Origin: Streptomyces sp. TLI_235
GTDB taxonomy: Bacteria > Actinomycetota > Actinomycetes > Streptomycetales > Streptomycetaceae
Assembly (NCBI GenBank): GCA_002300355.1
Contig: NSGV01000001.1
Location: 5,394,001-5,458,000, forward strand
Length of the DNA stretch: 64,000 nucleotides
Reading direction: 5' to 3'
Part shown: one piece after another, positions 42,669 through 51,681 of the stretch
Layout: each line of letters begins with the position of its first letter
Numbering within the stretch: position 1 is the first letter of the stretch
Translations under genes and position numbers: made by a program
Notes under the pieces: generated by a model
Databases searched by the model: none
What the model saw: the letters and a program-made list of their open reading frames with translations, nothing else
What the model was told of the DNA's origin: nothing

Positions 42669-44294
42669 ATGGCGTACCCGGCAGTCACCGAGCACGCGGC
42701 GCCCACCGACGGCCCTGCCGAGGGCCGGCACGCCGCCCCGCGCGGCGCGCTGCCGTGGATCGTCCGGCACACGGACTGGCTCGGCCCGATCGCCGTCGCG
42801 CTCTTCGCCGGCGTGCTGCGCTTCTGGGGCCTCGCCAAGCCGGACGCCTTCGTCTTCGACGAGACGTACTACCCCAAGGACGCCTGGTCGCTGCTGCACC
42901 AGGGCTACGAGGGCGTCTGGCCGGACATCGCCAACCGCGCCATCCTCTCCACCCCGCAGAAGATCCCGCTGACCGCCGAACCGGCGTTCATCGCCCACCC
43001 GCCGCTCGGCAAGTGGGTGATCGCCCTCGGCGAGTGGGCCTTCGGCCTGCACCCCTTCGGCTGGCGGGTGATGGTCGCCCTGCTCGGCACGCTCTCGGTG
43101 CTCATGCTGGCCCGGATCGGCCGGCGGCTGTTCTCCTCCACCCTGCTCGGCTGCACCGCCGCCCTGCTGATGGCGGTGGACGGCCTGCACTTCGTGATGA
43201 GCCGGGTCGGCCTGCTGGACGGCGTCTCGATGTTCTTCGTGCTCGGCGCCTTCGGCTGCCTGCTCGTCGACCGGGACCGCGCCCGGCAGCTGCTGGCCGC
43301 CGCCCGGGCCGAGGGCGGCCGGGCCGCCGACGAGGTCCGGCTCGGCCTGAGGCCGTGGCGGATCGGGGCCGGTGCGCTGCTCGGCTGCGCCGCCGCGGTG
43401 AAGTGGAACGGCCTGCAGATCCTGCTGGTGTTCGCCGTGCTGACCCTGCTCTGGGACCGGGCCGGCCGCCGCTGGGCCGGCGCCCGTCGCCCGGCCCGCA
43501 GCCTGCTCCGCCGCGACCTGCTGCCCGGCCTGCTCGCCGTGGTCGGGACGGCGGTGCTGGTGTACGTCGCCTCCTGGTCCGGCTGGTTCGCCACCGACGG
43601 CGGCTACGACCGGCACTGGGCCGACCACCGGGCCGGCCTGTCGCCGCCGCGCACCCCGGTGGTGGACATCCCGCTGCCGCAGGTGCCGATGACCTGGGTG
43701 CCGTCCGCGCTGCGCGGCTGGTGGCACTTCCACGCCCAGATGTACGACTTCAACACCGGGCTGACCTCGGCGCACACCTACCAGTCCAACCCGTGGAGCT
43801 GGCTGGTCCAGGGCCGCCCGGTGTCGATGTACTGGCAGCAGCTCGTCGACGGGCAGGACAGCTGCACGGCGACCGGCGGCTGCGCCAGCCAGATCCTGGC
43901 GCTCGGCACCCCGCTGCTGTGGTGGGCGTCCTGCTTCGCCCTGGCGTACGCGATCTGGCGCTGGCTGTTCCGGCGGGACTGGCGCTCGGGCGCGATCCTC
44001 GCCGGGGTCGCCGGGATCTACCTGCCCTGGTTCGGCTACCAGGAGCGGACGATCTTCTCCTTCTACATGGTGATCCTGGTGCCCTTCCTGTGCCTGGCGG
44101 TGGCCCAGATGCTCGGGGCGATGCTCGGCCCGGCGGGCGGCAGCCGGCGGCGCCGGGCCTGGGGCGCGGCGGGGGCCGGGCTGGTGGTGTTCGCGGTGGT
44201 CGGCTGCTTCGCGTACTTCTACCCGCTGTACACGGCGGAGGTGATCCCCATGTCGGACTGGCAGGACCGGATGTGGTTCATCAGCTGGATCTGA
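42669..44294 (+). CDS. pmt: dolichyl-phosphate-mannose-type protein O-mannosyltransferase
   Basis: A 541-residue polytopic membrane enzyme (GT39) transferring mannose from polyprenyl phosphate to secreted proteins. The catalytic acidic motif KPDAFVFDETYYPKD is in the first external loop, followed by IAHPPLGKWVIALGEW, SRVGLLDGVSMFFVLG, AAVKWNGLQILLVF and SNPWSWLVQGRP, all typical of actinobacterial Pmt. Ends in WFISWI. ATG at 42669. The next gene starts three bases after the stop. In streptomycetes Pmt glycosylates lipoproteins and affects cell-wall integrity. Confidence 0.92.
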   Translation: MAYPAVTEHAAPTDGPAEGRHAAPRGALPWIVRHTDWLGPIAVALFAGVLRFWGLAKPDAFVFDETYYPKDAWSLLHQGYEGVWPDIANRAILSTPQKIPLTAEPAFIAHPPLGKWVIALGEWAFGLHPFGWRVMVALLGTLSVLMLARIGRRLFSSTLLGCTAALLMAVDGLHFVMSRVGLLDGVSMFFVLGAFGCLLVDRDRARQLLAAARAEGGRAADEVRLGLRPWRIGAGALLGCAAAVKWNGLQILLVFAVLTLLWDRAGRRWAGARRPARSLLRRDLLPGLLAVVGTAVLVYVASWSGWFATDGGYDRHWADHRAGLSPPRTPVVDIPLPQVPMTWVPSALRGWWHFHAQMYDFNTGLTSAHTYQSNPWSWLVQGRPVSMYWQQLVDGQDSCTATGGCASQILALGTPLLWWASCFALAYAIWRWLFRRDWRSGAILAGVAGIYLPWFGYQERTIFSFYMVILVPFLCLAVAQMLGAMLGPAGGSRRRRAWGAAGAGLVVFAVVGCFAYFYPLYTAEVIPMSDWQDRMWFISWI

Positions 44295-44297
44295 CCG

Positions 44298-45047
44298 GTG
44301 GCCGCGCCGGCCGGGCAACTGCTGCCGGTCACCTGGCTGCTCGGCGTGGTGGTCGCGCTGCTGCTGGCGGCGGCCGTCGCGGTGGCCGGCCGGGGACGGC
44401 TCGGGCACGGGCACGCCGTGCTGCGGGCCGGGCTGCGCGCGGTGGTGCAGCTGGCCGCGGTGGCGCTGGTGATCACCTGGGTGGTCGGCTCGCTGTGGAC
44501 CTCGGCGCTGTTCGTGCTGCTGATGTTCGCGGTGGCGGTGCGCACCGCCGGCCGGCGGATGACCGACGGGCCGGGCTGGGCGTGGGCGGCGTTGCCGATC
44601 GGCGCCGGGGTGCTGCCGGTGCTGGTCCTGCTGCTCGCCACCGGGCTGCTGCCGCACAAGGGCATCGCGCTGATCCCGGTCGCCGGCATCCTGATCGGCG
44701 GCGGGCTCACCGCGACCTCGCTGGCCGGCCGGCGGTCCCTGGACGAGCTGCGCAGCCGCCGCGGCGAGGTGGAGGCGGCGCTGGCGCTCGGCTTCGAGGA
44801 CCGAGACGCCCGGCTGGAGATCTGCCGGACGGCGGCCGCCACCTCGCTCGTCCCGGTGCTGGACCAGACCCGGACGGTGGGACTGGTGACGCTGCCCGGG
44901 GCGTTCGTCGGCATGCTGCTCGGCGGCGCGGGGCCGGTGCAGGCGGGTGCGGTGCAGCTCTTCGTGCTGATCGCGCTGCTCGCCGTGGAGTCGACCGCGG
45001 TGGTGCTGGTGCTGGAGCTGGTCGGCCGCGGCCGGGTGCCCGTCTGA
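44298..45047 (+). CDS. FetB/UPF0014-type ABC permease
   Basis: A 249-residue membrane protein with about seven helices. The family block VPVLDQTRTVGLVTLPGAFVGMLLGG, GLLPHKGIALIPVAGILIGGGLTATSLAGRRSLDEL and VVQLAAVALVITWVVG match UPF0014 proteins such as E. coli FetB, part of an iron exporter. No FetA-type ATPase is adjacent. GTG at 44298 is three bases after the pmt stop, so translation is coupled; the link between the two activities is not evident. Confidence 0.82.
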   Translation: MAAPAGQLLPVTWLLGVVVALLLAAAVAVAGRGRLGHGHAVLRAGLRAVVQLAAVALVITWVVGSLWTSALFVLLMFAVAVRTAGRRMTDGPGWAWAALPIGAGVLPVLVLLLATGLLPHKGIALIPVAGILIGGGLTATSLAGRRSLDELRSRRGEVEAALALGFEDRDARLEICRTAAATSLVPVLDQTRTVGLVTLPGAFVGMLLGGAGPVQAGAVQLFVLIALLAVESTAVVLVLELVGRGRVPV

Positions 45048-45063
45048 CGGCGGCGGCCCGGTC

Positions 45064-46077
45064 TCAGCAGTGGGGGTCGGCCGAGGCCTGCTCCAGCGCC
45101 GCGCGGGTCTTCGGGCCGTACAGCGTGCCGTTGCGCTCGTCGCCCTTGATCCGGGCGTCCCGCTGGAACTCGCTCAGGATCCACTGCGTCCACGAGTCGA
45201 AAGTGCCGGTGGCGAACCACATGTTGAGGTCGCCGCAGGAGACGGTGATCAGCATCTGCTGCATCGTCTTGACGTCGGCCCCCGAGTCGCCGGGCTTGAG
45301 CACCCGCGTGGCCGCCGAGCTGCTGGGCGAGACCGGCGGCCCGGCGCTGGCGCCGGCCGACGCGGACTCCACCGGGCTCAGCGCCGCCGCCGGGGCCCGG
45401 CTGGCCGTGCCGGCCCTGCTGCGGCTCGGCGCGGCGGAGGCCTTCCCGGTGGTCGAGGCGGAGGCCGTCGCGGTGGGCGCCGGCTGATCGGTGTCCGGCG
45501 GCGCGGAGTCGAGGGTGCCGGAGGGCGCGGGCAGCGCCTGGTCGATGGTCGGCCGGTCCGAGGACGGGCTCAGCGCCAGGGCCAGTCCGGCGCCGACCAC
45601 GGCGATGCCGAGGCCGGTGGCGACGACCGCCGTGCGGCGCCGGCCGGCCAGCAGCTGGGCGCGCTCGCGCCGGTCGGCCCGGCCGCCGGGGCGCTGCTGC
45701 GGTGTCCCGTGGAAGTCGAAGACGCCGAGGTCGTCGCCGGTGCCGCGGGGCGCGGCCGGGCCGTTCGCGGTGGCCGGGCCGTTCGGGGTGGCCGGTCGCT
45801 GCGGCGGCCCGACCGGCGGGGCGGTCGGCGGCGGGGGAGCGGCCCGGTGGGGCGCGGCCGGGGCCGGCGGCATCAGGGTGGTCGCGAACGGGTCCGGGCC
45901 GGGCCGGTTGGGCGGGTAACCGTAGCTGCCCCCCGCCGCGACGTAGGGTCTGACCAGCGGCGGACCCTCCATGTGGGGCAGCACGGCGGTCTCGGCGGCA
46001 TCCGGGGACGAGGAGGCGCAGGCGCAGCCGACGGCCGTCCGGACCGTGCCGCACAGCGGGCAGAGCTCTCCCGGCAT
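45064..46077 (-). CDS. membrane-anchored peptidoglycan-binding-domain protein
   Basis: A 337-residue protein with a cytoplasmic N-terminus carrying a zinc-ribbon-like CPLCG...GCACAS, a Pro/Ala/Gly-rich region, one membrane helix (TAVVATGLGIAVVGAGLALAL, about residues 148-168), a Ser/Ala/Pro-rich extracellular stretch and a C-terminal peptidoglycan-binding-1-like domain (LKPGDSGADVKTMQQMLITV, NGTLYGPKTRAALEQ). The architecture suits a sensor or scaffold linking cell wall and cytoplasm. Stop 17 bases from the convergent FetB-like gene. Confidence 0.82.
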   Translation of the reverse strand: MPGELCPLCGTVRTAVGCACASSSPDAAETAVLPHMEGPPLVRPYVAAGGSYGYPPNRPGPDPFATTLMPPAPAAPHRAAPPPPTAPPVGPPQRPATPNGPATANGPAAPRGTGDDLGVFDFHGTPQQRPGGRADRRERAQLLAGRRRTAVVATGLGIAVVGAGLALALSPSSDRPTIDQALPAPSGTLDSAPPDTDQPAPTATASASTTGKASAAPSRSRAGTASRAPAAALSPVESASAGASAGPPVSPSSSAATRVLKPGDSGADVKTMQQMLITVSCGDLNMWFATGTFDSWTQWILSEFQRDARIKGDERNGTLYGPKTRAALEQASADPHC

Positions 46078-46243
46078 CGGCCGGTCCTCCTCGGTCGGTG
46101 TGACGAACGCGCCCGATTATGCAGGAGGTTGCACGGGTAGGACAGGGAGGTCCTGTGACGAGCGGTGGACTTGTCCTATTTGATGACGAAACGGCCGGGA
46201 TGAACGGTCGGTGACGGCCCACCGTCCTCCCGGTGCGCCACCA

Positions 46244-47155
46244 CTACGCCGCCGGCCCGCCGCTGACGTCCCGCGAGCGGCTCTCCTCCAGCACCCGGTA
46301 GCCCGCCGAGGTGTACAGGCCCATCGCCACCTCGTTCCCGCCGAACACGTTGAACATCAACGCACGGTCACCGGCGGCCAGCACCGCCTGCTCGCCCACC
46401 GCCATCGCCGCCCGGCCGAAGCCCCGCCCCCGCAGCTCCGGGCGGACGTCCAGCGAGTAGCCGAAGGTGACACCCGGCAGGAAGCCGTGCAACAGCCAGC
46501 CGGTGCCGATCGGCCCGCCGTCCGCCTCCAGCACCAGGAAGGCGTGGCCCCGTGTGGCCATCTCCTCGGGCAGCAGCCGGGCGAAGTCCGCCGCCGACTT
46601 GGCCCGGGCCTCCGGCTCCGTGTGCGAACCGGAGCGGACGATGTCCGCGACGTAGGCGTCGTCCTGCTCCGCCCGCCAGAGCGGGTACTCCCCGGCCGTC
46701 ATCGGACGGGCCGTCACGCCGCCCGGCACCACCGCCGTCGCGGCGAGCTCCTTGACCCGGGTCTGCCCGCGCACCGCGTACCGGTCGAAGAGCGGGTCCG
46801 AACCGACCACCCGGACCTCGATCCGGCGGCCGCCGCGCTCCGCACACCACCGCTCGGCCCAGGCCAGCACCGCCGGGCGCAGCTCCGTCCGCCCCGGCTC
46901 CGTCCACACCTCGCCGATCCGGCCGACCGGGGAGCCGTCCCGGTCGGTCACCGCCACCGCGGCGTACCCGACCGTCCGGCCGCCCTCCCGCACCGCGGCG
47001 AGCGTCCACTTCTCCGTCTGCTCGCGCTGCTGCTCGGCCAGGTGCTCGGCGGCAGGGGCCGCCAGCCCCTCCGCGCGGTAGCCGTCCGCGAGCCTCCGCA
47101 GGAAGGCCGGCAGCCAGGCCGCCCGGTCGGCGTCCAGCGATATGTCCGTGGTCAT
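46244..47155 (-). CDS. GNAT-family N-acetyltransferase (tandem GNAT)
   Basis: A 303-residue protein with two GNAT-like halves. The C-terminal half has a clear acetyl-CoA site (YSLDVRPELRGRGFGRAAMAVGEQAV, with RGRGFG as the pyrophosphate loop, then NVFGGNEVAMGLYTSAGY). The N-terminal half is weaker and may be catalytically silent. Substrate unknown. Of the 166 bases upstream of its right neighbour, only short TAGGACA/TGTCCTA arms (46138-46178) stand out, and they belong to the promoter of the peptidoglycan-binding gene. Confidence 0.85.
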   Translation of the reverse strand: MTTDISLDADRAAWLPAFLRRLADGYRAEGLAAPAAEHLAEQQREQTEKWTLAAVREGGRTVGYAAVAVTDRDGSPVGRIGEVWTEPGRTELRPAVLAWAERWCAERGGRRIEVRVVGSDPLFDRYAVRGQTRVKELAATAVVPGGVTARPMTAGEYPLWRAEQDDAYVADIVRSGSHTEPEARAKSAADFARLLPEEMATRGHAFLVLEADGGPIGTGWLLHGFLPGVTFGYSLDVRPELRGRGFGRAAMAVGEQAVLAAGDRALMFNVFGGNEVAMGLYTSAGYRVLEESRSRDVSGGPAA

Positions 47156-47219
47156 CCGGGCACCCTAGACACCGGCCGGCCGGCGCTGCCATCGGAAAAA
47201 TCCGGCCACCGCGGCCGGA

Positions 47220-48167
47220 TCAGCCCGCCCCGTACTCCCGGTGCTCCCGCGGGCTCACCCCGCGCACCCGCTTGAAGGCGCTGCTCAGCGCGAAGGGGCT
47301 GCCGTACCCGACCCGGCGGGCCACCGCCGCGAGCGTCGCCTCGGGCTCGCGCAGCAGGTCCGCCGCCAGATCCAGCCGCCACCCCGTCAGGTACGCCATC
47401 GGCGGCTCGCCGACCAGCTCGGTGAAACGCCGTGCCAGCGCAGCCCGGGACACCCCGGTCTCCGCCGCCAGCGAGACCACCGTCCACGGCTCCGCCGGCC
47501 GCCGGTGCAGCAGCCGCAGCGCCCGGCCCACCACCGGGTCCCCGGACGCCCGGTACCAGCGCGGCGGAGCCGCCTCCGGCCGGGCGAACCACTCGCGCAG
47601 CGCTGTGATCAGCAGCAGGTCCAGCAGCCGGTCGAGGACCACCTCCTGGCCCGGCGCGTCCCGGTCCATCTCCTCGCCGAGCAGCGCCGGCAGCGGCGAG
47701 GACCAGGCGTCCGCCGGCACCACCGCGACCGGCGGCAGCGCCCGCACCAGCCGCCCGTTCACCTCGCCGCGCAGCTGGTAGGTGCCGGTCAGCAGCACCG
47801 CCGCGCCGTCCGCCCGATCGCCCCACGACCGGCCGCCGAGGTCCATCTCCTCGCACAGCGGGGCGCCCGCCGGATCGGTGGACACCTGCCCCGGGTGGAT
47901 CACCACCGACACCGGTGTGTCCGGCCGGTCCGCCACCGTGTACGGCTCCGGGCCGCGCACGATCGCCAGATCGCCCGGCGCCAGCAGGGCCGGCTCCCCG
48001 GCCGCGGGCACGATCCAGGTCGTGCCGCGCACCATGCTGACCACCGTCAGCGGCGCCTCGTCGCGGACCGCCACCGCGAACGGCGGGGCCAGCACCGAGC
48101 GCAGCAGGAACGCCCCCCGGGCCCGCGGCGCCGCGAGCAGCCCGGCCAGTCCGTCGGAGCCGTCCAT
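47220..48167 (-). CDS. AraC-family regulator with cupin-type sensor domain
   Basis: A 315-residue regulator. The N-terminal half is an AraC-binding-2/cupin-like sensor (LLAPGDLAIVRGPEPYTVAD, VVSMVRGTTWIV). The C-terminal AraC DNA-binding domain shows both helix-turn-helix units: WTVVSLAAETGVSRAALARRFTELVGEPP and LAAVARRVGYGSPFALSSAFKRVRGVSPRE. ATG at 48167. It diverges from a DUF1772 gene over 118 bases, a pairing common in actinomycetes that suggests direct control of that gene. Confidence 0.9.
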   Translation of the reverse strand: MDGSDGLAGLLAAPRARGAFLLRSVLAPPFAVAVRDEAPLTVVSMVRGTTWIVPAAGEPALLAPGDLAIVRGPEPYTVADRPDTPVSVVIHPGQVSTDPAGAPLCEEMDLGGRSWGDRADGAAVLLTGTYQLRGEVNGRLVRALPPVAVVPADAWSSPLPALLGEEMDRDAPGQEVVLDRLLDLLLITALREWFARPEAAPPRWYRASGDPVVGRALRLLHRRPAEPWTVVSLAAETGVSRAALARRFTELVGEPPMAYLTGWRLDLAADLLREPEATLAAVARRVGYGSPFALSSAFKRVRGVSPREHREYGAG

Positions 48168-48285
48168 GGCTCCCAGCGTAGACGCACGCGTATGCGGGCG
48201 AGCGGACCGGCCATGGGCACCGCGCCGTCCCGCCGGTTGACTTGACGGTATGACAAGGACCACGGGGGACAGGGAGGTGCGGACC

Positions 48286-48777
48286 ATGGCGACGGCACTG
48301 CTGCTCGCGGCCGCCATCGCGACAGGACTGATGGCCGGGCTCTTCTACGCGTTCGCCTGCGCGGTGATGCCGGGCCTCGGGCGGAGCGGCGACCACACCT
48401 TCGTCGAGGCGATGCAGCGGATCAACACCGCCATCCTGAACGGCTGGTTCGCCGCCGCGTTCGTCGGCGCGCTGCTGCTCACCGTGGCGGCCGGGGCGCT
48501 GCACCTCGGCGGGGCCGGGCGCACCGCGCTGCCCTGGATCGCCGCCGCCGCAGGGCTCTACCTGGTCGTCCTGGTGGTGACGATGGCCGTGAACGTGCCC
48601 CTCAACGACCGGCTCGCCGCGGCCGGCGAACCCGGCTCGCTCACCGACCCGGCCGCCGTCCGGGCCGCCTTCGAGCAGGCCTGGGTGCGCTGGAACACCG
48701 TCCGCGCGGTGCTCAACACCGCCGCGTTCGGCTGCCTCGGCTGGGCGCTCGTCCTCTCCGGACGCGCCGGGGCCTGA
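48286..48777 (+). CDS. DUF1772 (anthrone-oxygenase-like) membrane protein
   Basis: A 163-residue protein with four hydrophobic helices; ALLLAAAIATGLMAGLFYAFACAVMPGL at the start and MAVNVPLNDRLAAAG are typical of DUF1772, and RAAFEQAWVRWNTVRAVLNTAAF completes the pattern. Some relatives are anthrone oxygenases in polyketide pathways, but most have no known function. ATG at 48286 with GGGAGG nine bases upstream, preferred over ATG at 48250. Likely target of the divergent AraC protein. Confidence 0.85.
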   Translation: MATALLLAAAIATGLMAGLFYAFACAVMPGLGRSGDHTFVEAMQRINTAILNGWFAAAFVGALLLTVAAGALHLGGAGRTALPWIAAAAGLYLVVLVVTMAVNVPLNDRLAAAGEPGSLTDPAAVRAAFEQAWVRWNTVRAVLNTAAFGCLGWALVLSGRAGA

Positions 48778-48812
48778 CCACCACCGGGTGTGAGGTGGTG
48801 CAGGATGGAGAC

Positions 48813-49145
48813 ATGTCCGTAGTGAAGATCAACGTGCTGACCGTCCCGGCCGAGATGCGGGAGACCCTGGAGAAGCGGTTCGCCGCCCGCGCCGGGGCGG
48901 TGGAGAACTCCGACGGCTTCGAGTGGTTCGAACTGCTGCGCCCGGTCGAGGGCACCGACCAGTACCTGGTGTACACCCGGTGGGCCAGCGAGGACGCCTT
49001 CAAGGCGTGGATGGAGGGCCCGATGCAGGCAGCGCACCGCCAGGGCCCGCCGGCTGCCGAGGGCGAGGCGCCCAAGCGGCCCGCCGCCAGCGACTCGGTG
49101 CTCTGGTCCTTCGAGGTGGTGCAGTCCGCAGGCCCCAAGGCCTGA
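48813..49145 (+). CDS. antibiotic-biosynthesis-monooxygenase (ABM/haem-degrading-like) protein
   Basis: A 110-residue dimeric alpha/beta-barrel protein: VVKINVLTVPAEMRETLEKRFAA, SDGFEWFELLRPVEGTDQYLVYTRWASEDAFKAWM and an AHRQG segment. The NxxxFxWxxR-like arrangement of IsdG/MhuD haem oxygenases is approximated, so haem degradation or a quinol monooxygenase are both possible. ATG at 48813 with GGATGGAG upstream. It follows DUF1772 by 35 bases. Confidence 0.82.
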   Translation: MSVVKINVLTVPAEMRETLEKRFAARAGAVENSDGFEWFELLRPVEGTDQYLVYTRWASEDAFKAWMEGPMQAAHRQGPPAAEGEAPKRPAASDSVLWSFEVVQSAGPKA

Positions 49146-49151
49146 TCGCGG

Positions 49152-49194
49152 AGCAGTGACGGGGTACGGCAGGCGGCCGTACCCCGTCACTGCT
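49152..49194. terminator. bidirectional terminator overlapping the EcfS stop codon
   Basis: A perfect 18-bp stem (49152-49169 with 49177-49194) followed by TTCTC terminates the ABM gene; its right arm includes the last codons of the convergent ecfS gene. Confidence 0.88.
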
Positions 49195-50074
49195 TCTCGG
49201 CGGGTGCCGTCGACGGCGCCCCCGCGGACGGCACCTCGGCCGGCGGCGCGAAGGCCACCGGGGCGCCGAACGCGGCCCGGCGGGTGCTGCGGCGCAGCGC
49301 CCGCAGCACCGCGCCGCCCACCGTCAGGCAGAGCACCGCGGTGAGCGCCGCCCGTGGCAGGTCCCAGCCCAGCGAGGTGGTCAGGCAGTAGAGGGCGAAC
49401 CGCGGCAGGTTCGCCGAGAGCGGGTCGCCCGGGACGAAGGCGATCGAGCTCGCCTGCCCGGCGATGTACGGCCAGCCCTGCAGGTTCATCACCGTGCCGT
49501 ACCCGACCGCCGCGAGAGCCCCGTACCCGGCGAGCAGCAGGTGCTCGCCACGGCCGCGCAGTCCGGCCGTGCCGGGCAGCAGCCCGGCACCCAGGCAGAC
49601 CCAGCCCATGGCGAGCATCTGGAACGGCAGCCAGGGCCCCACCCCGCCGGTGAGCAGCGCCGAGGCGAACATCGAGACCGAGCCCAGCACGAAGCCGAAG
49701 CCAGGTCCGAGCACCCGCCCGGCCAGCACCATCAGGAAGAACATCGGCTCCAGTCCGGCGGTGCCCGCGCCGAGCGGCCGCAGCGCCGCCCCGGCCGCGG
49801 CCAGCACGCCGAGCAGGGCGACGGCCTTGGCGTCCAGCCCGGGGGCGCCGCCGCCCGCGGCGCGGCCCTCGGAGATCTGGGCGACCACCACCGCGAGCAG
49901 CAGCGGCATGAGCAGCGCGAACAGCCAGGGTGCGTCGGCGGAGTGGCCGACCAGGTCGGAGTCGGGGGAGGCGAGCAGCGGCCAGCCGAACGCGGCGACG
50001 CCGATCGCCGACAGCAGGGCCAGCGCCGGCCCGGAGCGCCGCCCGAGCGGGGCCGGCCCGGCCGGGGCGCTCAC
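49187..50074 (-). CDS. ECF transporter substrate-capture (S) component
   Basis: A 295-residue membrane protein with about seven or eight hydrophobic helices, among them GLEPMFFLMVLAGRVLGPGFGFVLGSVSMFASALLTGGVGPWLPFQMLAMGWV, which has the small-residue pattern by which S components dock to EcfT, and VMNLQGWPYIAG. Last gene of the five-gene riboswitch operon; GTG at 50074 overlaps the ATPase stop (GTGA) and is preceded by GGAGGAG. The riboswitch suggests a corrinoid or cobalt substrate. A Pro/Ala tail follows the last helix. Confidence 0.85.
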   Translation of the reverse strand: MSAPAGPAPLGRRSGPALALLSAIGVAAFGWPLLASPDSDLVGHSADAPWLFALLMPLLLAVVVAQISEGRAAGGGAPGLDAKAVALLGVLAAAGAALRPLGAGTAGLEPMFFLMVLAGRVLGPGFGFVLGSVSMFASALLTGGVGPWLPFQMLAMGWVCLGAGLLPGTAGLRGRGEHLLLAGYGALAAVGYGTVMNLQGWPYIAGQASSIAFVPGDPLSANLPRFALYCLTTSLGWDLPRAALTAVLCLTVGGAVLRALRRSTRRAAFGAPVAFAPPAEVPSAGAPSTAPAEKQ

Positions 50075-51681
50075 AGCTCCTCCCCGAGTTCCGCGGTGAC
50101 CTGACCGAGCGTCAACCAGGGCCCGGGGTTGAGGATCTTGGCGATCTGCGGGGCGAACGCCGGTGCAGCGGTGACGACTTCGGCCGTCGGCCCGTCGGCG
50201 ACCACCTCGCCCTCGGCCAGCACCACGGTGCGGTGCGCGAGTTCGGCGGCGAGCTCCACGTCGTGGGTGGCCAGCAGTACGGCGTGCCCGGCCTCGGCGA
50301 GGCCGCGCAGCACCGTCACCAGCCGGGCCTTGGCGGCGTAGTCCAGGCCGCGGGTCGGCTCGTCCAGCAGGATCACCGGGGGTGCGGAGGTGAGCACCAC
50401 GGCGAGGGCGAGGGTGAGCCGTTGGCCCTCGGAGAGGTCGCGGGGGTGCCGCTCGTCGGCCAGCCCGGGCAGCAGGTCGGCGACCAGGGCCCGGCAGGTG
50501 CCGGCGGGGGCGGCGCCGTCCCGGTCGGCGGCGGCGCACTCGGCGCCGACGCTCTCGGTGCACAGCAGGTCGCGCGGCTCCTGCGGGACGAGCCCGATCC
50601 TGCGGACGAGTTCGGCGGGCCGGGCCTTGTGCGGGGTGAGCCCGCCGACCCGCACGCTCCCGCCGGACGGGGCGTGCAGCCCGACGAGGCCGCCGAGCAG
50701 GGTGGACTTGCCGGCCCCGTTGCGGCCCATCAGCGCCGTGGTCTCGCCGGCCCGCAGCACCAGGTCCACGCCGCGCAGCGCGTGCACCGGCCCGCGTTTG
50801 ACCGCCAGCCGCTGCACCAGGGCGAGCGGCTCGCCGGCCGGGGCGGCGGGGGCGGGCGGGGTGCGCTCCGCCAGCCGGGCGCGCAGCCCGGCGGCGCGGC
50901 GCCGGGCGTCGCGGACCGACAGCGGCAGCGGCGACCAGCCGGCCGCCCGGCCGAGCGCGACCACCGGCGGATGCACGGGGGAGCGCGCCATGACCTCCGC
51001 CGGGTCGCCCAGCACCGGGGCGCGGCCGGGCCCCGGCAACAGCAGCACCTGGTCGGCGTACTGGACGACGCGCTCCAGCCGGTGCTCGGCCATCAGCACG
51101 GTGGTGCCGAGGTCGTGGACGAGCCGCTGCAGCACGGCCAGCACCTCCTCGGCGGCGGCCGGGTCGAGCGCGGAGGTCGGCTCGTCCAGCACCAGCACCC
51201 GGGGGTGGACGGTGAGCACCGAGCCGATCGCCACCCGCTGCTGCTGGCCGCCCGAGAGCGAGGTGAGGGCGCGGTCGCGCAGCTCGGCGAGGCCGAGCAG
51301 ATCGAGGGTCTCCTCGACGCGGCGCCGCATCACGTCCGGGGCGAGACCCAGCGACTCCATGCCGTAGGCGAGTTCGTCCTCGACGGTGTCGGTGACGAAG
51401 TGCGCGAGCGGGTCCTGGCCGACGGTGCCGACCACGTCCGCGAGGTCGCGCGGCCGGTGGGTGCGGGTGTCCCGGCCGGCGACGGTGACCCGGCCGTGCA
51501 GGGTGCCGCCGGTGAAGTGCGGGACGAGCCCGCTGACCGCGCCCAGCAGGGTGGACTTGCCGGAGCCCGACGGGCCGACCAGCAGGCAGAGTTCGCCCTC
51601 CGGGACGGTCAGGTCGACCCCGGTCAGGGCGGGTTCGGCGGCGTCGGCGTACGTCACCGACACCTGCTCGAAGGTGATCAC
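50071..51681 (-). CDS. double ATP-binding subunit of ECF transporter
   Basis: A 536-residue fusion of two ABC ATPases. First half: Walker A VGPSGSGKST, Q-loop VGQDPLAHFV, signature LSGGQQQRVA, Walker B VLVLDEPTSALD. Second half: Walker A MGRNGAGKST, Q-loop VPQEPRDLL, signature LSEGQRLTLA (glycine retained but changed), Walker B VILLDEPTRGLD. Thus one polypeptide supplies both EcfA and EcfA'. GTG at 51681 has GGAGGAG upstream and overlaps the EcfT stop by four bases. It energises uptake with EcfT and EcfS. Confidence 0.93.
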   Translation of the reverse strand: MITFEQVSVTYADAAEPALTGVDLTVPEGELCLLVGPSGSGKSTLLGAVSGLVPHFTGGTLHGRVTVAGRDTRTHRPRDLADVVGTVGQDPLAHFVTDTVEDELAYGMESLGLAPDVMRRRVEETLDLLGLAELRDRALTSLSGGQQQRVAIGSVLTVHPRVLVLDEPTSALDPAAAEEVLAVLQRLVHDLGTTVLMAEHRLERVVQYADQVLLLPGPGRAPVLGDPAEVMARSPVHPPVVALGRAAGWSPLPLSVRDARRRAAGLRARLAERTPPAPAAPAGEPLALVQRLAVKRGPVHALRGVDLVLRAGETTALMGRNGAGKSTLLGGLVGLHAPSGGSVRVGGLTPHKARPAELVRRIGLVPQEPRDLLCTESVGAECAAADRDGAAPAGTCRALVADLLPGLADERHPRDLSEGQRLTLALAVVLTSAPPVILLDEPTRGLDYAAKARLVTVLRGLAEAGHAVLLATHDVELAAELAHRTVVLAEGEVVADGPTAEVVTAAPAFAPQIAKILNPGPWLTLGQVTAELGEEL